A DNA stretch of 10,843 nt from Lachnospiraceae bacterium UBA3711 (GTDB lineage Bacteria; Bacillota; Clostridia; Lachnospirales; Lachnospiraceae): assembly GCA_002371345.1 (NCBI GenBank), contig DFHY01000066.1, forward strand, positions 1,297 through 12,139, written 5' to 3'. Positions 7,004 to 10,843 of the stretch are shown in pieces. Position 1 is the first letter of the stretch, and every line of letters starts with the position of its first letter. The notes beneath the pieces were generated by a model, which searched no databases, had not been told where the DNA came from, and worked only from the letters and a program-made list of their open reading frames with translations. Both the position numbers and the translations under genes were made by a program.

Positions 7004-8383
7004 ATGCCCAATTCGATTTTACCACAGGATCACGACGGACAGGAACTTTTTAATGCGATCTCTTCATTTTTCTCCCGGTTTAAGGTCGGAAATCTACTTC
7101 GCAAATGTAATGCCCAGAAAGAAAAGGGTGTTCCGGTTCTGCAGATCTTCAAATATAAGCTCTGTAATGTCTTTGCAGACCGTAGCATGTACATGCAGCA
7201 GAAAACCGGCTCCTACCGCGAGGTGTTCTCAAAAAACACTTTCTATCGCTTCCTCAATAGTCGGAAAACCAACTGGCTAAGGTTCACAACGCTGCTTTCA
7301 AGAGAAGTGAGTAAAACCATAGAGCCATTAACCGGAGAAGACCGCATCAACGCATTTGTTGTTGATGACAGCCTTTTTGAGCGAACCAGCTGCAAGAAGA
7401 CTGAGCTGGGATCCCGCGTGTTTGATCATGCTTCCATGCGCTATACAAAAGGCTATCGGCTGATGACTCTCGGCTGGACTGATGGGAACACCTTCCTTCC
7501 GGTAAACAGCAGCCTGCTTGCAAGTTCAAAGACATCTAACCTGATTGGTCCGCTGGAGTACTATGATGGCAGATCCCTTGCAGCGAGGCGCAGGAATCTC
7601 GCACAGACAAAAGGCACTGATGTCATGCTCGAGCTGATCAAAGCCGCCCGGAAATGCGGTCATACAGCGAATTATGTCCTTTATGACAGCTGGTTCTCCA
7701 ATCCGGCACAACTGGTTGCGGTGAAGGATCTTGGCCTTGATTCGATCGCGATGATCAAGAAAAGCTCCCGCATTCGTTACGAATTCGAGGGGAAACAGCT
7801 TTCCATCAATAGGATCTTCGGTATCAGCAAGAAGCGCCGCGGCCGCAGTAAGTATCTGCTTTCCGTAGACGTCATGGTAGGGAAGGATCAGAAGATCCCC
7901 GCCAAAATCGTCTGCGTTCGAAATAAGAAGAACAAGAAAGATTGGATCGCTTTCATTTGCACCAATCCTATGCTCTCTGAAGAAGAGATCATTCGGATAT
8001 ACGGCAAAAGATGGCAGATCGAGGTATTCTTCAAAACCTGTAAATCCTACCTGCAGCTTGTCAGTGAGTGCCACAGTCTTTCGTATGACGCGCTGACTGC
8101 CCATGTGGCGATCGTGTTTGTACGCTACATGATGATTGCTCTGGAACAACGCAAAGATGAAGACTTCCGCTCACTTGGAGAGATTTTCTTCTATTTCACG
8201 GACGAACTGGCTGATATCACTTTTGCTGAATCCCTGCAGATCCTCCTTAAAGCGATGTTTGAATACATTTATGCAATCTTCCAGGTGGCAAAAGAGCAGA
8301 TGGACACCTTCATAGAAATGTTCATCAACCGTCTGCCCGGATATATGCAAAGGGCTCTGACCAGAGTCCCAATGGCTGCATAA
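7004..8383 (+). CDS. IS4-family DDE transposase
   Basis: Intact protein of 459 residues that should cut and rejoin the ends of its own element. The catalytic triad is visible: first Asp in FVVDDSLFER, second Asp in VLYDSWFSNP, and the Glu in YGKRWQIEVFFKTCK. The last exactly fits the IS4 signature Y-(2)-R-(3)-E-(6)-K. The start is ATG 7004, preceded by AAAGGAGG (6991-6998); an in-frame TTG at 6965 lies before this site and is rejected. The stop is 12 bp from the right inverted repeat. No frameshift or internal stop is seen, so the element may still be active. Confidence 0.95.
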   Translation: MPNSILPQDHDGQELFNAISSFFSRFKVGNLLRKCNAQKEKGVPVLQIFKYKLCNVFADRSMYMQQKTGSYREVFSKNTFYRFLNSRKTNWLRFTTLLSREVSKTIEPLTGEDRINAFVVDDSLFERTSCKKTELGSRVFDHASMRYTKGYRLMTLGWTDGNTFLPVNSSLLASSKTSNLIGPLEYYDGRSLAARRRNLAQTKGTDVMLELIKAARKCGHTANYVLYDSWFSNPAQLVAVKDLGLDSIAMIKKSSRIRYEFEGKQLSINRIFGISKKRRGRSKYLLSVDVMVGKDQKIPAKIVCVRNKKNKKDWIAFICTNPMLSEEEIIRIYGKRWQIEVFFKTCKSYLQLVSECHSLSYDALTAHVAIVFVRYMMIALEQRKDEDFRSLGEIFFYFTDELADITFAESLQILLKAMFEYIYAIFQVAKEQMDTFIEMFINRLPGYMQRALTRVPMAA

Positions 8384-8395
8384 AGATATCTGATC

Positions 8396-8420
8396 GCCTG
8401 TTTTTATTGAGTTTTCAAGG
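8396..8420 (-). repeat. IS right terminal inverted repeat
   Basis: 25 bp, exact reverse complement of the left repeat at 6904-6928. Confidence 0.92.
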
Positions 8421-8607
8421 AACAGATCCCATTTGAGGTATAACCGGAAGGAGGCACCGCACCCAGTCCATACTAAAGCTGGCGTTTCACCTATTCAGTC
8501 CGATTTCGAATAGGGTGGTGATGCTCCTTGCCTTTATCCTCCTTCAACATCCAGAGATCATCCGGCGCAAAGTAATCCTCCTCTGCTCTTTTGAACGCTT
8601 CCCGGAT

Positions 8608-8874
8608 ATGAACCAGCTGAGCAGGCGCAACCTGACTGACTTCCAGAAAAATAAAATCGCCTTGAAGTATGAAGATGTAATTGCAAAACAGATGAAAAAG
8701 AGGCAGGGTGAGCGGAATGACCTGAAAGAACATTCTGACCAATTGGTCAAAAAGTTAAACCCCACCACTACGTGTAAAGAACTTGCCAATACTGCTGGAA
8801 CATCAGAAGGAAGCATCCAAAGGACTAAACTGATTCTGGATAACAGTCGCGTTCACGTTCTCCTGACCAGTTAA
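8608..8874 (+). pseudogene. ParB-like / plasmid partition-type protein, internal fragment
   Basis: From NQLSRRNLTDFQKNKIALKY through RQGERNDL to CKELANTAGTSEGSIQRTKL the peptide resembles the middle of ParB-like proteins carried by phages and integrative elements: the NQL-RRNLTDFQ segment, then a helix-turn-helix. The N-terminal nuclease-like domain is missing; the upstream in-frame sequence (8437-8607) does not look like it. The C-terminus stops shortly after the helix-turn-helix, at a TAA overlapping the stop of the convergent ORF. No convincing ribosome binding site precedes ATG 8608. I read it as a remnant of a mobile element, trimmed on both sides. It contains a 14-bp palindrome TGACCAATTGGTCA (8736-8749). 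The family call is from memory of the motif. Confidence 0.55.
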
Positions 8875-9099
8875 GGCATATAGTAGTTGGTCAGAAAATA
8901 GCTCCTGTCCCAATCCACGGTTTTCAATACAGACTCCTTTTCGGGATGGATATCGAATTCGTCAAGAGCCATCACCTGCTTGTCCGTCAGATCATAACAA
9001 TTCCAGACCGGGATATAGAAAAATGACCGTTCTGTTGAAGGTCATTGTACTGGTTTTGGATACCCCGCTTGTATTATCGGTTCCCTCTCCATGACTCAT
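8871..9099 (-). pseudogene. Small ORF of unknown function with a single-base frameshift
   Basis: From ATG at 9099 the minus strand reads MSHGEGTDNTSGVSKTSTMT and on to NRTVIF; after one base of a five-base T-run (plus-strand A-run 9019-9023) is skipped, it continues YIPVWNCYDLTDKQVMALDE, then FDIHPEKESVLKTVDW, ending NYYMP and TAA. Joined, this is 75 residues with natural protein-like composition, whereas either frame alone breaks at the A-run. No good ribosome binding site precedes the ATG. Its stop overlaps that of the ParB-like fragment on the other strand. I do not recognise the family. It could be a decayed mobile-element gene, or intact if the A-run is a sequencing error. Confidence 0.4.
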
Positions 9100-9142
9100 G
9101 ACTCATATCTCTACCCGACTTTGCCTGGTATGGCTTTTATCC

Positions 9143-9173
9143 CGAGTTCACAGCGTCTGTCACTTTGAACTCG
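9143..9173. repeat. Inverted repeat 1 of a hairpin cluster
   Basis: CGAGTTCA (9143-9150) pairs exactly with TGAACTCG (9166-9173), with a 15-base loop that can form a further small stem (ACAG/CTGT). First of three inverted repeats in 125 bp. Confidence 0.6.
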
Positions 9174-9179
9174 ATCTTT

Positions 9180-9211
9180 AACCGCTTATAGCCAATTGGC
9201 CAGAAGCGGTT
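9180..9211. repeat. Inverted repeat 2 of a hairpin cluster
   Basis: AACCGCTT (9180-9187) pairs with AAGCGGTT (9204-9211), enclosing the perfect palindrome GCCAATTGGC (9191-9200) between symmetrical 3-base internal loops. On the plus strand TTGGTTCTTTTC follows, so a weak plus-strand terminator is possible. Confidence 0.65.
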
Positions 9212-9227
9212 TGGTTCTTTTCAGGCA

Positions 9228-9267
9228 TTCTTTAGGAAGTGGATCACATGATCCACTTCCTAAAGAA
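9228..9267. repeat. 40-bp near-perfect palindrome (19-bp arms, 2-base loop)
   Basis: TTCTTTAGGAAGTGGATCA (9228-9246) and its exact reverse complement (9249-9267) are separated only by CA. It lies about 110 bp past the stop of the XRE regulator gene. It could end transcription from that side, but no U-run follows on either strand; a DNA role such as a protein site or cruciform is equally possible. Apart from the cluster at 9143-9267, I see nothing gene-like in 9100-9374. Confidence 0.8.
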
Positions 9268-9374
9268 ACAGATTCCATCGGACAGACATGTACTGATTCT
9301 GACGAGGAATCATATTACATAGAGAGTGCTCCTGAACAGCACACCAAACTGATTTGAAGCTGTTATCACACATA

Positions 9375-10019
9375 TCATATGTCTTCTCCAGATTCAAGTT
9401 TTTTATTGATTTCCTCCAGTTCCTTTTTTAACTGATCTCTTTTCTGAAGCATACGAATCCGCTCACTAGCTTCCTCTGCATTATTCAAAGGATACCCATA
9501 TCTCCACAAATCATACTGTTTCCGCTTCTCCCGCTTTGTTTCCTCATCCTCTTCCGGGGCATCATCTTCTGAAGAAGGAAAACACTCTTCCCTCTTCGCT
9601 TCCCACTTTTTCAGGAATTCATCGTTTTCAAATGGAATCAGTTCCCGATCCCCAATCATGACATGGCCGCTGAATTCCAGATAATACCGGCCGTCGATCT
9701 GCACCGGATGTAGTCCATGGAAATCTTCTATATCAAACAAAGCATGATACATGGCATTATTGGGAAGCAGATCCGCATCAAACAGTGCGTGCTCCTCAAT
9801 TTCAAGTGCATAACAAAGCGTCTTCAATGCCTTCTCCCGAGGCACTTTTTTATTGCTCTCATACTGCCGTATCCGGACATCAGCTGTGTTTTCTGAGAAT
9901 CCGCACCGCAAACCTAATTGTTTCTGTGTCAGTCCAAGATGTTCACGGATTCTTTTAATCTTTCCTCCGATTGATCCGGGAGAAACATAGTCATCATTTT
10001 TTCCACCTCCACCTAACAT
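9375..10019 (-). CDS. XRE-family helix-turn-helix regulator of a mobile element
   Basis: Protein of 214 residues. An N-terminal Cro/C1-type DNA-binding domain (about 16-75) shows IGGKIKRIREHLGLTQKQLG followed by a recognition region with SENTADVRIRQYESNKKVPR. A middle part (HALFDIEDFHGLHPVQIDGR) is followed by a highly charged C-terminus (EEDEETKREKRK) and a terminal coiled-coil-like helix (RDQLKKELEEINKKLE). I know similar regulators beside mobilisation genes in clostridial elements. ATG 10019 has GGAG (10029-10032) nine bases upstream. It diverges from the mobilisation gene at 10307 across a 287-bp gap with an operator-like palindrome, so it probably represses that promoter and its own. The target genes are inference. 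Confidence 0.82.
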   Translation of the reverse strand: MLGGGGKNDDYVSPGSIGGKIKRIREHLGLTQKQLGLRCGFSENTADVRIRQYESNKKVPREKALKTLCYALEIEEHALFDADLLPNNAMYHALFDIEDFHGLHPVQIDGRYYLEFSGHVMIGDRELIPFENDEFLKKWEAKREECFPSSEDDAPEEDEETKREKRKQYDLWRYGYPLNNAEEASERIRMLQKRDQLKKELEEINKKLESGEDI

Positions 10020-10080
10020 CGCCCTGGTCTCCTCTCCTCTATAACCGCCAGACTTTCTGACAATACCTGTTCCGGATGCC

Positions 10081-10120
10081 GATTCCGTAACTCATCCGCT
10101 AAGCGGATTCGAACGGAATC
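10081..10120. repeat. Two-tier inverted repeat in the regulator leader
   Basis: GATTCCGT (10081-10088) pairs with ACGGAATC (10113-10120); inside, ATCCGCT (10094-10100) pairs with AGCGGAT (10102-10108). It lies 60 to 100 bp upstream of the regulator ATG, probably in its 5' leader. It could act in RNA or be a binding site for mobilisation proteins. Confidence 0.55.
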
Positions 10121-10205
10121 TGGCTATAGAATTTCAGGCATACTGTATTGTTTTCTGCTGATAGTGTAGCACATTTTTTCAAATAATAGAACCTTAATGG
10201 ATAAT

Positions 10206-10211
10206 ATTATA
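10206..10211 (-). promoter_or_regulatory. Candidate -10 of the XRE regulator promoter
   Basis: On the minus strand, a perfect TATAAT. The sequence 17 bases upstream (AAGATT, 10229-10234) is a poor -35. An alternative -10, TACACT, lies nearer the gene. If used, the leader is about 170 nt and contains the inverted repeat at 10081-10120. Confidence 0.4.
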
Positions 10212-10214
10212 GGT

Positions 10215-10230
10215 TTCTGTATTGACAGAA
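10215..10230. promoter_or_regulatory. Operator-like palindrome between divergent promoters
   Basis: TTCTGT-ATTG-ACAGAA has perfect 6-bp arms and covers the -35 of the rightward promoter (TTGACA 10222-10227) and the upstream part of the leftward one. A related imperfect site at 10274-10291 shares its first nine bases (TTCTGTATT). The XRE regulator next door is the natural candidate to bind it. Confidence 0.55.
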
Positions 10231-10250
10231 TCTTTATGGTTTCTTATACT
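10222..10250 (+). promoter_or_regulatory. Sigma-A promoter for the mobilisation gene
   Basis: TTGACA (10222-10227), 17 bases, TATACT (10245-10250): near consensus with ideal spacing. The transcript should begin near 10257, about 50 nt before the GTG start. Confidence 0.88.
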
Positions 10251-10273
10251 CTATCAATATAGAACTCTTTTGA

Positions 10274-10291
10274 TTCTGTATTTATATAGAA
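10274..10291. promoter_or_regulatory. Second operator-like site, in the leader
   Basis: TTCTGTATTTATATAGAA is an imperfect 18-bp palindrome (7 of 9 pairs) that repeats the half-site of 10215-10230 and touches the ribosome binding site. It could let the same repressor act at a second position. Confidence 0.35.
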
Positions 10292-10306
10292 AGGAGGACA
10301 CCTGAA

Positions 10307-10588
10307 GTGACAAAGAGAAGAACCACAAGTGAACGGATCGCAGATCTTGAGAAAAGGCAGGCTCAGATAATCTCCCAGAAAAAGCAGCTCCAAAAAAGAG
10401 TAGCCGCAGAAAACCGAAAAGCACGAACCAAACGCCTGATCATGATCGGCGCGGAAGTGGAGAAGATCCTCGGCAAACCGATCGAGGAACATGACCTTCC
10501 AAAGCTTAGACGTTTTCTGGAAAGCCAGGAAATCAGAGGATGCTATTTCTCCAAAGCAATGGCTGCGGAATCAGCGGAAGGACCCTAA
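10307..10588 (+). CDS. Small mobilisation accessory protein (MobC/TraD-like, DUF3847-like)
   Basis: Protein of 93 residues with a GTG start, set by AAAGGAGG (10290-10297) nine bases upstream. The N-terminal half is a charged, coiled-coil-like helix (TTSERIADLEKRQAQIISQK); then comes ENRKARTKRLIMIGAEVEKI, the R-K-A-R-T-(K/R)-R-L-I pattern of small proteins encoded beside MobA/MobL relaxases. A short C-terminal region includes LPKLRRFLESQEIRGCYF. The stop is 34 bp before the inverted repeats of the oriT, so it most likely helps the relaxase bind or open that site. The relaxase gene is not in the window and is expected beyond the right edge. The family name is from the motif and context; the oriT makes the role convincing. 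Confidence 0.8.
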   Translation: MTKRRTTSERIADLEKRQAQIISQKKQLQKRVAAENRKARTKRLIMIGAEVEKILGKPIEEHDLPKLRRFLESQEIRGCYFSKAMAAESAEGP

Positions 10589-10616
10589 AAACATGCATGC
10601 TTAGTGATGTTTTGGG
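10583..10616. repeat. Inverted repeat over the stop codon of the mobilisation gene
   Basis: CCC (10583-10585) plus AAAACAT (10588-10594) pair with ATGTTTT plus GGG (10607-10616), leaving a 2-base bulge. It lies directly before the oriT core, so it may be an accessory-protein site or limit transcription into the oriT. Confidence 0.45.
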
Positions 10617-10621
10617 CTTCT

Positions 10622-10677
10622 CCCTTACTCGTAAGGGCGCACTTATATGTGGGCGGAGCCCACATTCATAAGCGCGC
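10622..10677 (-). other. Origin of transfer (oriT), MOBQ / RSF1010-pSK41 type
   Basis: On the minus strand the sequence reads TAAGTGCG|CCCTTA, the nick core shared by RSF1010 (IncQ) and the staphylococcal pGO1/pSK41 oriT; the inferred nick is between 10638 and 10637. Immediately 5' of it, as in RSF1010, is an inverted repeat: ATGTGGGC / GCCCACAT (10647-10654 with 10658-10665, loop of 3), which extends outward through CTTAT/ATAAG (10642-10646 with 10668-10672) and GCGC/GCGC. On the 3' side a second stem (CCCTTAC / GTAAGGG, 10622-10637) begins at the nick. With this polarity the mobilisation gene and regulator would enter the recipient first. A MOBQ relaxase (MobA/MobL) should recognise it. Confidence 0.88.
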
Positions 10678-10716
10678 TCTGCGAGGCCGGGCCGCCCGCG
10701 GAGCTGCCCCATTGCA

Positions 10717-10747
10717 CCTTTGGCGCAAAGCAAAGGCGCCGCCTTTG
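10717..10747. other. Two mutually exclusive hairpins between oriT and the tandem array
   Basis: CAAAGG at 10731-10736 can pair with CCTTTG at 10717-10722, or, as CAAAGGC (10731-10737), with GCCTTTG at 10741-10747 around a GCC loop. The two pairings exclude each other, as in an attenuator. No gene is seen in 10678-10754. Confidence 0.4.
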
Positions 10748-10753
10748 GAACCG

Positions 10754-10843
10754 GTCCTTCGCGGACAGCGCTCCTGTGCGGAGGGCAGTCTTCCGCAGAC
10801 GGCGCTCCTGTGCGGAGAGCAATCCTGCGCGGATGGCGCTCCT
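10754..10843. repeat. Tandem array of 17-bp mini-hairpin units (continues past right edge)
   Basis: Cores start at exactly 17-bp steps: 10755, 10772, 10789, 10806, 10823 and (cut off) 10840. The consensus is TCCTGYGCGGANRGCRC. Each complete unit forms a 4-bp stem with a 5-base loop, and the closing pair varies but always pairs: G-C, C-G, G-C, C-G, A-T. In unit 3 the innermost C-G is replaced by T-A. Odd units are followed by an RGCG linker and even units by RGCA, giving a 34-bp higher-order period. There are no unique spacers, so it is not CRISPR. Confidence 0.85.

Larger units (their letters stand above)
6904..8420 (+). mobile_element. Complete IS4-family insertion sequence, 1517 bp
   Basis: Bounded by perfect 25-bp terminal inverted repeats (6904-6928, starting CCTTGAAAACTC; 8396-8420, ending GAGTTTTCAAGG), with one intact DDE transposase filling the interior. 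The length is typical of IS4-family elements. The flanks (…GTGCAGAA on the left, AACAGATC… on the right) show no direct repeat, so a target-site duplication is absent or has been lost. Confidence 0.92.

Noticed and set aside
7526..8149. Minus-strand open frame of 207 codons inside the IS
   Set aside because: Antisense shadow of the intact transposase; composition follows the transposase codons.
6891..8433. Target-site duplication around the IS
   Set aside because: Bases next to the two inverted repeats were compared at every length up to 13 and do not match.
8491..8742. Minus-strand open frame opposite the ParB-like fragment, with a plausible-looking end (EEDYFAPDDLWMLKEDKGKE)
   Set aside because: No ribosome binding site, and most of it mirrors the ParB-like reading. 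The part at 8491-8600 could be a tiny remnant of another gene but is too short to support.
9228..9267. Rho-independent terminator
   Set aside because: The stem is strong but no U-run follows on either strand, so I list it as a palindrome and leave the role open.
10754..10843. CRISPR array
   Set aside because: The 17-bp units are contiguous and there are no unique spacers of constant length.

Overview
The window looks like a chromosomal segment of a low-to-mid GC Bacillota, most likely a gut or rumen clostridium (Lachnospiraceae-like). The signs are strong AGGAGG-type ribosome binding sites, TTGACA/TATAAT promoters, an acidic sugar-binding protein with its MalF-type permease, an IS4-family insertion sequence and a MOBQ-type mobilisable element. 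This placement is inference from gene style, not from a marker gene.

Layout. (1) Positions 1-2767 hold a minus-strand carbohydrate ABC importer: a promoter and putative LacI-type operator, a secreted solute-binding protein, an intercistronic hairpin, and a MalF-type permease that runs off the left edge. (2) Positions 2768-3285 are non-coding, with several strong inverted repeats. (3) Positions 3286-6892 hold two minus-strand genes, an acyl-CoA ligase (ANL superfamily) and, behind a rho-independent terminator, a sodium:solute symporter. Together they could import a carboxylic acid and activate it to its CoA thioester; the substrate cannot be read from the sequence. (4) Positions 6904-8420 are a complete IS4-family element with perfect 25-bp terminal inverted repeats and no visible target-site duplication. 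(5) Positions 8421-9374 are a gene-poor stretch holding a ParB-like gene fragment, a small frameshifted ORF convergent with it, and three consecutive inverted repeats, the last a 40-bp near-perfect palindrome. (6) Positions 9375-10843 are the control and transfer-start region of a mobilisable element: an XRE-family regulator diverging from a small MobC/DUF3847-like mobilisation protein, an operator-like palindrome between them, a clear RSF1010/pSK41-type origin of transfer, and a 17-bp-period tandem array of mini-hairpins that continues past the right edge.

How the parts fit. The left half is ordinary carbohydrate and carboxylate metabolism. The IS sits at the boundary between this and a partly decayed mobile-element segment. 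The right end carries a working-looking oriT with accessory protein and regulator; the relaxase is expected just beyond the right edge. The most interesting signals are the oriT, the covarying 17-bp hairpin array beside it (one 13-mer of which recurs in an intergenic hairpin near position 3031), and the hairpin cluster at 9143-9267.
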